Positions 25,901-37,598 of a stretch of 64,000 bases of DNA are shown here, piece after piece. The position numbers were made by a program, and so were the translations under genes. The stretch's first letter is position 1; each line of letters opens with the position of its first letter. The stretch is from assembly GCA_015501075.1 (NCBI GenBank), contig JADNYJ010000084.1, forward strand, positions 62,001-126,000, given 5' to 3'. The DNA comes from Gymnopilus junonius. Its lineage: Eukaryota; Basidiomycota; Agaricomycetes; Agaricales; Galerinaceae. Under the pieces are notes generated by a model, which was not told where the DNA came from, searched no databases, and worked only from the letters and a program-made list of their open reading frames with translations.

Positions 25901-27114
25901 AACTAATTAGCGGGAGCGACGTCGCGAAAGAAGCCGGTGCGTCTTCTGCCTACCTTTCTCATGTTTCTGGCTCTCATTCCGAATCAGCCTCAATCATCTT
26001 ATTGAACAATGACTTCTCTTCAATCCCAGTGGCGATTGAGTTAGGCCGTTTGGTGTTCGATAACCTGAAGAAGGTTATATTATACCTCATGCCAGTATGT
26101 TGACCTGTGCATTTCCTCGTATACTCCCCTGATGGAAATTAATCTAGGCTGGTACCTATACCGAATTCATCACTGTCTTCTCCAATGTCTTCCTGGGCAT
26201 GCAGCTTGCGCTTAGCTCCTACTTGCAAGTCTGCTTTTCTATCACGAACGACGTCGTTATGTCGATTTCCTTGATGTATGAACAGCCTGAATCTGGTGAG
26301 CTATCGTCCTTCGTTTCAGCCTTCTTCGATGCTTAAGGCCTTGAACGTTAATGTCGCAAGACCTTATGGCTCGGAAACCTCGTAATGCTCGTACGGAAAG
26401 GCTCACAGACTGGCGTTTCTTCTTCCAAATCTATCTGGTATGCTACCTTACATGTCATTAATTCACTGGCGAGCTAATTTATAATTCATATGTGCAGTTC
26501 ATGGGTTTGATGATGTGGCCTTGCGCAATGAGCATGTGGTTCCTGTATATGTCTGAACAAGGCCTTCGGTTCCACGACGTCATCTTGGTTTACAACAAAT
26601 GGGAAGATGGATTCCAAGGGTTTACGATCGATCAACTTACTCACTTCGTCGCCGTCGGCCAGTGCATCTAGTAAGTTTTATTCAGTAAATCTTATTCGTG
26701 GTATAGTAAAGCATTGACGACTATAGCTATATAACGATGGTGTTCATGCAATATGGCGGTCTTCTATCTGTACGTAACAGGCGCGTTTCTATCATTAACT
26801 CCAACCCTCTTTGGGGACCCCGCCGCAACCTCGTTGTCCCTATTGGGATGGTTTGCACTGCACTTATTGGCGTCACCAACTTGTACGGCCCTGGCCTCCA
26901 GAGAGTATTCGGAACTACCCCGATTCCTGGTAAATTCTGGGGTATTCCGTTTGCATTCGCGCTCGGAATTTTGATGGTGGACGAGACGAGGAAATTGATT
27001 GTCAGGTCATATCCTAAGGTGCGTATTAAATATTAAACCCTTAATGACGTCTAAACTTTTCTCACACATGAACTTTATAATCATGTAGTCCATTATTGCG
27101 AAAATGGCTTGGTA
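22972..27114 (+). pseudogene. Na+/K+-ATPase-like (type IIC) P-type ATPase pseudogene
   Basis: Type II P-type ATPases pump cations at the cost of ATP. Exons spell the N-terminus (LTAKTPADQADAIREIDIHT), TGES-loop region, CSDKTGTLTEG with the phosphorylated Asp (about 24500), an FNSRNKWMMS block, TGDGVNDAPALKASD (about 25790) and the C-terminal helices ending at 27114. Several lesions are visible. In-frame stops lie at 23073-23075 and 23109-23111. A +1/-1 pair near 23838-23852 garbles the GNRVPAD region. A 1-bp loss before TGES lies near 23905. A shifted segment containing KGDPTD lies at about 24775-24832. Frameshifts occur near 25480 and near 25710. Exon order and length are otherwise complete, so this is a full-length copy that decayed in place. 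Confidence 0.85.
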
Positions 27115-28535
27115 ATGGTGCCTCAAATTTTTGATCTTCCTTTTACTCTGTTAAGATATTTACCTTCCGAGATAGCATGATTAGTTGTACGTGGCTCCGG
27201 AAATATTCCTATACTGTAGTTAATATGAGACTCGGCCGTTGAACGAAGGATGTCCTCCTCGAGGTTCACCCCCACAACGCCAACACTTAAGTCTAGAAAT
27301 ATCATTGCCTTTTGTTCGGCAATAAACGTCGAAGTTGCCTGAGAAAGAGTCGGACTATATTTAGGAACTCACGGTTCCGGCTAGCCCGAGGGTAATCTGC
27401 AACGCATCATTTGTTTGCACTTGTAGTAGAAGGGCGCGTTCTTGTCTGTGAATCCACCTTGTCCGACTGATTGCGACCTAGGCAACTTGGTTTCAACATC
27501 ACAGCCCTGATGCTGTGTATGAGTCGCTGTTCCGGGACCTTACCTGTTGTCTTCTTCTGCCTGTGGCCCACTGGTCAACGATCTTTTGATTTGATGCACT
27601 GTTGACGTGCCAGTCCAGTCGATGTTATAGCGGGTGGTTCTTACGGCTCCAGCCTCCAATAAACGAACTGGAATAACTTAATGCCTGTGTATGTATCCAC
27701 ACACTGAAATACATGAGGTGCTCCGGTCAGGAAGTATTGCCCATCTTTGGTCTATCTACTGAGAGGACGAGTTAAAGAGCGATGTGACTCGGGAACCACC
27801 ATCTGACTCCATGATCACGATGGTCAAAAAGGCAACCACCTTCTATTTGACATCCTTGCAAAGCGATTCGGTTTCGGGGATGCGATTTCGATAATGCTGT
27901 CCGAGAAATTCAGCGTTCGGATCCTTGGTTATACTCGTGAATGACAATAACTGGGCTATTATGGACGTGAATAAGGTGCGATTTCAAATGATTAAATTAT
28001 GTCACCGCGTCAAAGTGATCCTAGTTAGCCACAGTTCAGGTTCGGACGACCAGAAGCAGAGATCAGCACTATGCTGGTGGGATCGCTGGAACTCGAAGCG
28101 TTCATTACGGGCTTTTTTGTATGAACTGCCGAGGTCATCGGTAACTTGGTCTTTCGAATGTCTACAAACCATATTATCAACACACGAACAATGCTTCTTT
28201 TCGAACGTGAGTTAGGTCCGTAAGTATTTCTCACTGTTTTCTAAGCAAAAAGTATCCGTGTAGTTGGGTCAAAGACTCAAGTTGAGCATCAGATGATCAA
28301 CGCAACCAGTTGTTCAGATTTCCTAAAACGAGCCAAGTAAGTACATAACACTGCAGAAAAATATTTTGTCCTTGGTCCTGCTGAGTGAAAATCTCGGTAG
28401 CGTTTCACAGCCCTGCATCCTCACGCATGTCAAACGATGGGAACGATTGACTTGACGCTCAGAAGACCCGACAGAAACTGTTAAAAAGCAAAACCCAGCG
28501 AATTTTCCCCCTTCGTCTGCTATTCTATCACCACC
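27115..28535. other. Intergenic, no supported gene
   Basis: This lies between the ATPase pseudogene and the SUR7/PalI gene. Short ORFs only (for example 27925-28215, +) and no recognisable repeats. The last 60 bp before 28536 are pyrimidine-rich (CTTCGTCTGCTATTC), as in many fungal promoters. Confidence 0.4.
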
Positions 28536-29495
28536 ATGAATCGCAAGTACATCAACCCAGGTGTTATATTCCTCGCATGCGCATTTGTTCTTAGCTTTCT
28601 GGTCTCTATATCCCTTCCTTTCCTCACGGCGATAGATGTCGTTCGTGTTCATATTGGAAACAATCAACAGAAAGTAGTGTTTGGATCGACGGAACTACGC
28701 GTAAGTCCGCACATGTCTAGGTTTTTATCCCTCAACTCATAGTGCTGTCGTTTGTCAGCTTGGTATCTGGTAAGCCATAACACTCTACACGCGCGCTGCT
28801 GGCTCAAAATATCCTAATCTCGCCGTCCACCATTCACAGGTCAGCTTGCTCATACGACACTAATGGCCACCGTACATGTTTAAAGACTGGCGCGTACTTT
28901 CCTCCTCGTGGAAGCCTCGGGTGAACTGACGACGTTATTATCCAAAAAAGGCCATGGGTATATGGTGCCCGTTGGCAACCTTATCACTCACAAAACAGGC
29001 ACCATCTCTTCCGCATGGACGCGTGGACTTGCTGTACATCCCGTCGGTAAGTCTCAATCTTCTATCCCCTAGTGAGACTCCGCTAACGACAATCAATATC
29101 AGCCACTGCTGTGACCTTTGCTGCGTTGGTATTGGCGCTCACTGCCCATACGCTTTGGGCTTCCCTGATCGCTTTCCTATCGGCGCTTTTAACGCTGATA
29201 GCATTCGCCATTGACATTGCCCTATTTGCACTGGTTGACCATGAGATGAAGAAGGTTTTGGATGGTGGAGTCAATACAAATACCGCACCAGGTTAGTCAT
29301 TCTTTCTATTCCTGTCGTTCATTCTCTCAAGTATTTTATCTGATTCCACTTCATCTAGCATTCTGGATGACGTTCGTTACACTTATCCTACTCCTTCTCG
29401 CTGGATGTGCTGTCTTTTTAGGACATCGCGGCGACCGCTCATCTGGGGGATCTTCGTACCCGATGGCCTCAATCTTCTCGCGTTTCCGAAAGTAA
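28536..29495 (+). CDS. SUR7/PalI-family membrane protein, copy 1 (intact)
   Basis: SUR7/PalI (Rim9-like) proteins are four-helix plasma-membrane proteins linked to eisosomes and ambient-pH sensing. Six exons give 215 residues: 28536-28700, 28759-28769 (an 11-nt microexon), 28840-28889, 28951-29046, 29103-29291 and 29359-29495. Helix 1 is VIFLACAFVLSFLVSISLPF. The extracellular loop carries the family's LGIWSACSYD motif with paired Cys (W-x2-C...C) and HGYMVPVG. Helices 2 and 3 are in VTFAALVLALTAHTLWASLI and the following segment, and helix 4 is MTFVTLILLLLAGCAVFL. The tail ends with a basic SRFRK. Intron 3 appears to use a GC donor. A 5'-truncated duplicate lies at 33.1 kb. Confidence 0.8.
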
Positions 29496-30495
29496 AGTAT
29501 GATATCGCTGTCCGGGCGAGATATAACTGTTTTACAGAAGGACGGTGGCCATGAAAGAGGGGGGAAGAGACATCATTATTTTGAGGTGAAGGAATTTCCC
29601 GCATCTTATATCCACAGAGTTTTGTTGTCGTGATTTCGTTTCATTCATTAACTGCCTATAGAGTATTTCATGGCGTTTGCTTTCTGGGCTATATCACTAC
29701 ATCTGCAACCAAAACATCATTCCACCTCTAGTCTATTGCACTTTTAAAACATATGAGTTTGCTAGCAGGAAACTAATGTAAATGCTTAGGAGATGTACAA
29801 ATCAACATTAATCATCTTCGAGGCTGTCTAAAACAAAGAGCAATTGTCCAACGGAAGTTCGTGCTTCATTCCCTGTGCTGATTAGTTTGGAACTTTGATT
29901 TGAATCTATCGTTCTGATGGTTTGACTATGGCCTATATAACACCCTTGCATCTTCCTAGATAAATATAAAGTAGGATCTTCTCATTCGTCTTCCTGTCTT
30001 GATACCAGGACTTTCAAAAATTCATTTTCGGAACGTTAGCGTGCCCCTCAGCCCTTGTTGTCATATTGACAGTGGAGAGAGCGAAACCTTTAAACTCGGG
30101 TAGAGGAAACTGTTTGCCCGCCAAAAGTCTTGGCTAACGGAGATAAGATAAGATAACTTAGAAGTGGCACGTGAGGATGTATTTGCCCATATTTGTCTGA
30201 CAGTGACCCCTTCCGCTTCACTCACGAAATTTTCCTGTTGATTGAAGATTCTACCTGCTTTCTGGGCCGTATCCGTATCGTACTTCGCCAATGCCAGACG
30301 GATCCAATGTACTCTTTGGTACTAGTAAAGCTATCTCTCACCAGGGCAGCGAGCTCCAACACGTCGGGGCCGCAATTTCTGACTCTCACACCACATATAA
30401 GCCGTACAGAGCGGGATCGTTCAGCTGCTTACCTTGCTTCAGACGGTGACTCCTGAGCACATAGCTATCCTCAGTACTTGTGCGCTCCCAACAAG
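29496..30495. other. Spacer between SUR7/PalI and MFS genes, copy 1
   Basis: About 1 kb without a gene. A spacer of similar length (about 1.1 kb, 33.79-34.92 kb) separates the decayed duplicates of the same two genes, so this spacer belongs to the duplicated unit. Confidence 0.45.
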
Positions 30496-32270
30496 ATGAA
30501 TGTACAAGAGTCTACCCCGCTTATTGTGAAGAAAAAGCCGACCCCGCTCCCCAAGTTCCAGCTTTTCATTCTGTTATGGATACAGCTCGCAGAACCAATG
30601 TCATCCCAAGTCATCTATCCATTCATCAACAAGGTATGTCTTCTCACCACCTTCCTTTTTTTCTCTGCTGATAGTCGAGTCTGATGTCCCAAGTAGCTCG
30701 TCGGAGAACTCCCAATAACAGGCGGAGACGAGGAAAAAATCGGTTATTATGCTGGATTGATCGTATGTTTGAACGCCATTGTATTCAAATCCTGCCATTT
30801 TAGCTTACCCGTGTTACTTTACCTAGGAATCATTATTCTTCGTCACTGAAGCCTTGACTGTACTGCAATGGAGTCGTTGGTCGGATCATGTTGGTCGCAG
30901 ACCCATTCTCATGACAGGATTACTCGGCCTGTCTCTCTCAATGGTTTCATTTGGCATGTCCAAGTCATACTTGGGTTTGGTTGTGAGGTACGTGCGCTCC
31001 CTTGATATATCAATTTGAATCCTAGCCGGAGCTAAAGGTTTCTTGTCTTTCTTAGTCGCTGCCTCGCTGGCCTCCTCAATGGAAATGTCGGCGTCATCAA
31101 AAGCATGATGGGCGAGCTGACGGACTCCACTAATATTGCACGTGGAATGGCCTTGATGCCCGTTGTATGGTCGACAGGCGCGACGATAGGGTGCGTACGA
31201 CTAGTCCGATACTTGACGCGTCACTTTTGACACTTTTGCAGGCCCATCCTGGGTGGCATTCTGTCAAATCCATATGAACGATTTCCTGGCTCATTTGGTC
31301 AATTTGAGTTCTGGAGGACGTATTCATATGCCCTTCCTTGTTTTGTCGTAGGAGGGTATTGTTTCGTCTCATTCTTTCTGGCCTTCTTCTTCCTCGAAGA
31401 GGTGAACCTCGCCTACATTTCCTCGTGGAAATCGTCTAACGTGAATATTCAGACGGTGAAACTTGCAAGAACAGACGGCCTCGAGGCAGAAACAGCTGAC
31501 ATCGAGGACCCCGACACGAACTTATCTAAAAATACCGAAGAAGCACCGCTGCCTATTAGAGAGGTACTTACCCCACGCGTCATCACCACCATTACCAATT
31601 ATTCACTCCTCGCCCTTCTCGACATCGCCCTACGCGCCCTCCAACCTCTTTTCTACACCACTCACATCCAATACGGTGGCCTGGGATTCTCACCTCCAGT
31701 CGTTGGCTTGTGCCTGGGAGCATTTGGTCTCCTCAGCGGATTGTACCAGGCTTTCATTTTCACGTCTGTCTATGATCGATTTGGTATCAAACGGATCTTT
31801 GTCACTTCGATGATGACTTTTGTACCCATGTTTGTGTTGTTCCCGTTGATGAACGTTTCTGCCCGGAGCGGAGGAGTGAATGCTATAACGTGGGTCGAAC
31901 TAGTCCTTCAAGGGATCCTATATGTCATTATGGACATGGGCTTCAGTGAGTGTCTTCTAACCCTCTGTTACTGTATTCTATCTTCCTCTTTAGTCTGACT
32001 AACCATGCCCTGCCAGGTTGTGCGTTCATCTACATTCGATCAGCTGCCCCGAGTAAGAGAACGCTCGGAGCGACAAATGGCCTTGCGCAAACGAGTATCT
32101 CGGTAGTACGCGCCATTGGACCGGTGGCTTCAACCTCGCTGTTTGCTTTCTCCATTGAACGAAACATCATCAACGGATGGTTTGTCTACATCGTCCTGAT
32201 CATCATATCGGCTGCCGTGCTCTTGGCGTCGAGTAGTTTACCCAAGGAACTCTGGGTTACTGAAGTCTGA
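30496..32270 (+). CDS. MFS transporter (drug/metabolite type), copy 1 (intact)
   Basis: A major facilitator of the fungal DHA1/ZIF1-like type, predicted to export small molecules across a membrane. Six exons join in frame: 30496-30633, 30697-30762, 30827-30987, 31056-31190, 31242-31945 and 32017-32270. Helix 1 holds FQLFILLWIQLAEPMSSQVI. The loop 2-3 signature is SRWSDHVGRRPILMTG. Helix 4 is RCLAGLLNGNVGVIKSMMGE, and the helix-5 region is STGATIGPILGG. The central cytoplasmic loop is acidic (EAETADIEDPDTN), and six further helices follow. The start at 30496 is used because the earlier in-frame codons begin with GTG. No stop or frameshift is visible. A dead second copy lies at 34.9-36.35 kb. 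Confidence 0.88.
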
Positions 32271-32557
32271 TTCCTGAAGATAGCGCGGAAGAAATTTAAG
32301 GCAAGTCCTGGCCTTAAAATTCCTTGGCGTTTTGATATGTTTTGTGTTTTGATTTAAATTATGTTAGATCACACAAGTAGTGTGACTTATTATCTTGCTC
32401 CCAGGGCTGCTCCCTACTACTGCATTGGAATTTGAAATTGATCAGATATTTAAGGTGCTAGAGAGAGTTCAGGACCTTCAGGTTGACGTGTAAACGTCTA
32501 AACGCCAGGTATGGATTTAGTTTCCCATGCTCGCTCGCAGGAGAAGATGGTTAGCGT

Positions 32558-33037
32558 GTGGAGGTCGACACATACGCATACGCGTTCAATACATATTTTG
32601 TTTTAACCGCAGGTTTACAAGAAAATCTCATGTCGTCATACGACCTTCCCAACTGGCATACTAAGGTGTCGAATGACAACTCTGGAATTAGATGTACGAA
32701 GAGCAGGGAGCGAAAGCTTTGTTTTCGAACTTGGATGCTTGGCAGGCCACACCCGGTAAGATGTCAAATCTTAAGCGATTCGTCTGCGATGCTCCCCAAG
32801 AAAAATGATGATCGTGCCTGGAAAGTGCGCCATTTTATGCAGATGTTAAGAGATGTTGAGGAAGAAGGAAGCGGCTTGCTTAAAATTATGACAGTCCGTG
32901 TGTACAAAAGATATACGTTGGGTCTTTATGGCCTCGAGAATCAGGCTTTGGGCTTCGGGAAGAACGCGAGGGATGAGTTTCCAATTTGCATGATATTAGG
33001 GAAATTTAAGCGTGTAAGTATCATTATATGTGGTTGA
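32558..33037 (+). CDS. Hypothetical ORF in the tail of duplication copy 1
   Basis: A 159-codon ORF starting with a non-ATG (GTG) codon, with no recognisable domain; the middle is charged (RHFMQMLRDVEEEGSGLLKI). A decayed relative of this stretch is detectable at about 36.8-37.1 kb (shared ACCCGGTAAG-TGTCAAA and CCTCGAGAA blocks). The segment therefore duplicated with its neighbours. Whether it is a gene is open. Confidence 0.25.
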   Translation: MEVDTYAYAFNTYFVLTAGLQENLMSSYDLPNWHTKVSNDNSGIRCTKSRERKLCFRTWMLGRPHPVRCQILSDSSAMLPKKNDDRAWKVRHFMQMLRDVEEEGSGLLKIMTVRVYKRYTLGLYGLENQALGFGKNARDEFPICMILGKFKRVSIIICG

Positions 33038-33115
33038 TGGAAGAGAAAAATGCATGTATATTGTCCGTTTAAGTGTAGGGGGTTGTGTTGTGGTTGTCCT
33101 GATTTTGCGTTCACA

Positions 33116-33785
33116 GGTCAGCTTGTTCCTATGACACTAACGGCCATCATACTTATTTAAAGACTGTACGTACTTTCCTCCTCGTAGGAGCCTTTGGTGA
33201 ACTGACTGTATTACTATCTGAAAAGGCCATGGGTATGTGGTGCCCATTATCTACCTTATACACTCTTAAATCCGGTACGATCTCTTCTGCATGGACATGT
33301 GGACTGACCGTGCATCCCTGTCTGCGGGTCTCAATCCTCCATTTACTCAGAAGATGGCACCGACAGCAATCTATATTAGCCACCACAGAGACCTTCGCTG
33401 TGTTGGTACTGGCGTTAACCGCCCACACGCTTTGGGCTTCGGGCTTCCCTGATCGCTTTCCTATCGGCGCTTTTAACGCTGATAGCATTCGCCATCGACA
33501 TTGCCCTATTTGCACTGGTTGACCATGAGATGAAGAAGGCCCTGGGAGGTAGCGGAGTTAATACGAATACTGCACCAGGTTGGTAAATTGTTTCAACTCC
33601 TGAAGTTCATTCTTATCCGACTTCACGCCTTTCTCCTTTATTTAGTATTTTGGATGACTTTCGTTACACTTATTCTCCTCGCAGGATGTGCGGTTTTCCT
33701 GGGACATCGCGGTGACCGTCCATTAACAGGGTCTTCATACCCGATGTATTCAGAAAAAGATTTCTTCTCTCGTTTGCGCAAGTAG
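33116..33785 (+). pseudogene. SUR7/PalI-family gene, copy 2, 5'-truncated
   Basis: Homology to copy 1 starts at the acceptor of its exon 3 (CACAG|GTCAGCTTG) and continues to the C-terminal SRLRK. Exons 1 and 2, with the first membrane helix, are missing. Other damage: the loop Cys is lost (TCLKT reads TYLKT), an in-frame TAA follows near 33330 with a shifted frame, and 6 bp (GGGCTT) are repeated near 33440. The last two helices remain readable (MTFVTLILLAGCAVFLGHRG). This is the left end of the second copy of the tandem duplication. Confidence 0.85.
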
Positions 33786-34919
33786 AGGATGCCCGACGGA
33801 GTTCTTTCCGTTGTGATGATCTGCCTTTCCTCTGAAATCTTTTGATTTAGTCCTTTTATATGACGTACCCCAACACAAAAGTAATGAAATAAAGGGATTT
33901 AACAGCCCATTTTCCATCACGTTTAAAGGTGGCCAGCCAAGATTGTCATGTAGTGGCCCGGCGCATACTCGGGTAGGGTCTGTGTCCTGCGGACAATACC
34001 AAAGACGGATTGTATATATGTCGTTTCCATTACTGTTACAGAATGGTTATCCCTTTATAGGGACCTCCCCAGTTACCGTCCATCCGTTCAACGTTCTTTA
34101 AGGAGCAAACGCGATAGTCCAACTTTCGGAAAGCCCACGCCTACATTAAGGGTATGTTCTGGTTAGCGGAGAAACTTACGCCTCTAAATAAACTGTCACT
34201 CGCCTTTTTACCTCGTCCGCCTTCCTGCCCGCATACACGAAGAAGGGGGTAAAAAAGGGTGCCCTGATTTTTAAGTAATATCTGTGTAAAGGACCTTGAA
34301 AAGACCTGCACATTATTGATATTGGCAACAAGTACTTCCGTGCTATGTATTGGGGTCTGTTTTTTGATATGGGATAGACACGGCCGGAGTACCTGTCTCG
34401 AAATCCTAAAATGACCACTTTTCATTTTTCAAATGCGTTTCTGGCCATCTGGACCAAATCTGGATAGTGTCATGACGGGCAAACAACTGTCCAAACGGCC
34501 CAAAAATGAGCACTTTTATATTACAAAATGGTGGGCAATTAGCCGCGCTGGCGATCATTGATAACGATAACGATATGACAATGATAAGATAAAATATCTT
34601 CGAATGCACGTGTATATAGCTCTATTATTTGCTCGTATTTGGGCGGTCCTATTTTCAAACCATTGAAATTTACCTGTGAACTGCACGCTGCTCATCTTCC
34701 GCTTTCTAATCTTTATGGCGTGCAGCACTATTACCAACTAACAACATTGCTCAATATTTTTTTGGTATAATTTTCTCTTTCTCGGGTGCGTTTTTGTCTC
34801 CAGTACCACAGTTTCCTGATTTTCACACCACTTGGTAAGCCCGACAGCAGTATCATTTTTACTACACTTCAGGAGCATATCAGCTCTCTTGGGCTTTTGG
34901 GCACTCCCACAGAGACGGA

Positions 34920-36350
34920 TTTCCAAGAGTCTACCCCGCTAAGGAAAAAACGATCCTGCTCCCTTAATTTCAGCTTTCCAATCTGCTTCGTGAAATAAAC
35001 GGTATCCGAAGTCGTCCATATGTTTTCCCACCTGGCTTCTGTTTCTCATTCTCTGATGGCGAGTATACAATAACAAGTGGCGATCAATTGAGCGTGCCAT
35101 ATAGATTGTATGTTCGAAGCTGCACTCTCTGTTTTACCTTACCCGTTGTATTTTTACCAGAAGTCATTGTTTGTCACCGAAGCATTCACGATTCAATAGA
35201 GTAGTTGGTCAGACCATGTTGGTTGCACACTGGTCCTCTTGGCTAGATTACTCGGCCTTTCTCTCGGTGATCTCATTTGGCATATTATGACTGGGATATG
35301 GTCGTGAGGTGCACCCCCCCCCCTGATACGTCAATATGCACCTAGCCGGAGCTCAAATTTAATTGCTTCTCGGTCGCTAACCAGCTGCTTTCAACGGACA
35401 TGTCGGTGTCATGAAGAGCCGCTGGGCAAGCTAGCAGACTTCACGAATGCTGCAGGTGTAATGATGTGATGCCGTTATATTAATGAATGCTCAACAGGCT
35501 GCAACCACAGGGTACGTATGACTACCTGAATCTTTAAAGCATCACCTTAGACAGTTTTACAGGCATATACTTGACGCTATTCTATTCATTCCATATGAGC
35601 AACTAAGTATTTAAATTATAGTCCCATATGCTGTTCCTTGCTTCCTTGCTTTATCGTAGGTATTGTCTCGTGTCATTCGATTCTCTCCTTGTACATAACT
35701 GTAAGTTGACAGTAATATGTATCGCCCATCAGACCATCATTTTTATGCCTTTCATCGCCAAGGCCTGTGGGAGTGGAGGGAGTAGGCATTGCACCAGCCT
35801 GCTTGTCCATCGCAGAAGGTGAGGGAATTTGGAAGAGAGGTGAGAACGACAGTGTGATGAACAATAACAATGGTCACAGTAGCACGCCGTTCTTCCCAAG
35901 ATCTTATGCGCGGCCGTTGTTGAAGGTGCTGAGCGAGTTGACTTGGATCGTCTATAACCAATTTTGTACCAACCAGACCTTTATCACTTCGATGGTGACT
36001 TTTGCACCCATGTTTGCGCTATTCTGACTGATGAACATTTCTACTCCAAACGGAGGAGTGAATGCCGCCATGTGGGCTGAACTATGTATTCCTGCGATGG
36101 ACCCTCCAGTGGGTGTCATTTAACTTTTGTTACTCTTTTATTTATTCGATCAGGCGCCCCAAATCAGAGAGCGGATCTGGCCTGCCCCAGATGAGGACAT
36201 TCATGGTACACTCTGTTGAGCCCTTGGTTTGGTGTTTGCTCTATCGAACAGAACATCATCAACGAAGAGTTTGCACATTGTATACCTCGCACTTGATTTC
36301 ACAATCGTCTGGAACTTGCATCGTTCTCGATAGCACTATCTCATGATTGA
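34920..36350 (+). pseudogene. MFS transporter, copy 2, decayed
   Basis: Blocks align in order with the intact transporter at 30.5-32.3 kb. CAAGAGTCTACCCCGCT (about 34924) matches its N-terminus. Next come the TGTTTGTCACCGAAGCATTC and TCAGACCATGTTGGTTG stretch (35.16-35.23 kb), the GAGGTGC donor region, the ATGTCGGTGTCATGAAGAGC stretch (about 35.4 kb) and TTTATCACTTCGATGGTGAC (about 35.98 kb). The C-terminal exon matches near 36.15-36.28 kb. Stop codons (for example in GATTCAATAGAG, where copy 1 has Gln-Trp) and deletions remove any long reading frame. The middle exon with the central loop is heavily eroded. Confidence 0.85.
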
Positions 36351-37532
36351 TTGACCTTACGCGTGTAGGTTCTTCCGCTCAAGAATGATAACAGGACTCT
36401 GGTATCCACACATAGGGAATAACTTGCTAAGCCAAGCAATTGATATACCCATATGCTCTCTAAATGTGCCCACTACCCCAGTATACCGTCGATGCCTTGG
36501 TTTAATTATCTACTCCCGCGTAACGTGCAATGAATAGAAAAATCTATTATCATCTGAGCATGCGGGGAGTCAAGGCCTAAAATAGGATTGCTTTTCTGGT
36601 GGCCCAGACCGACGTCGAAAACCGAAGTGTGAGTGATCAGGTGCTCAAGAACGAAAGCGCATACGCGTGCCAGGACGGTTAATGCATTCTTCCTACCTCC
36701 TCGTGGCTGCTGAAAGGCGAATTTTCTCTCATGATGCACTCATATTTCTCTAGTGGAGACCTAGAGCTGTCGAAATATCAGTCGCACAATGAGCAACGAG
36801 CTTGTTTCATACCCGGTAAGGTGTCAAACTAAGCGAACCCGCCGGGCGTGAACATCAGTTATAGGGCCCGCGAAGAGCCATTTATTCCTGATGTACGCGG
36901 GGTTCTATTTAGATATGATGGTAAGGTGTTCCTATAATGACGCTCCATGGGTAAAAATATACAACTCTTCGAGCCTCGAGAACCGTACCGTTGAGTTTCG
37001 CGAGTAAACCCGACGGATCATGCAATTGAGAAATCTAGCTTATGGAGTAGGTGCTATTACGAAGAAATAACGGAAAAGCACATTGTATGTCTATTGCTCT
37101 CCTTGAAGTGTATCTGAATGATTCTAATTACAGTCAAACATACAGGTTGTAAAACTGAATTGGCGTGGTCGACAGACTCTTAGAAATTGACTCGTTCAGT
37201 TGAGGCTGTTATGGCGGATTGTTCCGCACGGTGCAGGCAGAGTAGATTAACTTTTGCTCCAGTGAGAAATGGGCGCCAAGAGTGGTAATTAGATAACGTT
37301 ACTTCGTGTTCGATATTTTGGGAAGCGCTAGCGGAGCTACTTGCTTCCACTTTGGTGCCTCGACGTATGGATTCAATCAGAGCGGCCACCACTCTATTCT
37401 ATACAGGCAAAGCGACCTGTACCCAAAAAAATTTGGAACATGCGGAGCTGCTCTCACTGAAGTGATGGGCGGCCCGACGAGCATCGCACAAGGCGGCCAT
37501 TTTCCCCCAAGTTCCCTACTCCAACCTGGCAA
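36351..37532. other. Tail of duplication copy 2 and promoter side of peroxygenase B
   Basis: No supported gene. The first 750 bp contain weak similarity to 32.3-33.08 kb and so form the end of the second duplication copy. The rest leads into the peroxygenase B promoter. Confidence 0.35.
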
Positions 37533-37540
37533 TATAAAAA
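37533..37540 (+). promoter_or_regulatory. TATA box of peroxygenase copy B
   Basis: TATAAAAA lies 66 bp upstream of the ATG at 37599 and is followed by a pyrimidine-rich stretch (TCTTCCTCGATTTTCC) as expected around a fungal transcription start. Confidence 0.55.
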
Positions 37541-37598
37541 GGAAGCATATTCTTCCTCGATTTTCCAGACCTCACTCGTCTACGTAAATTGTCTAAGG

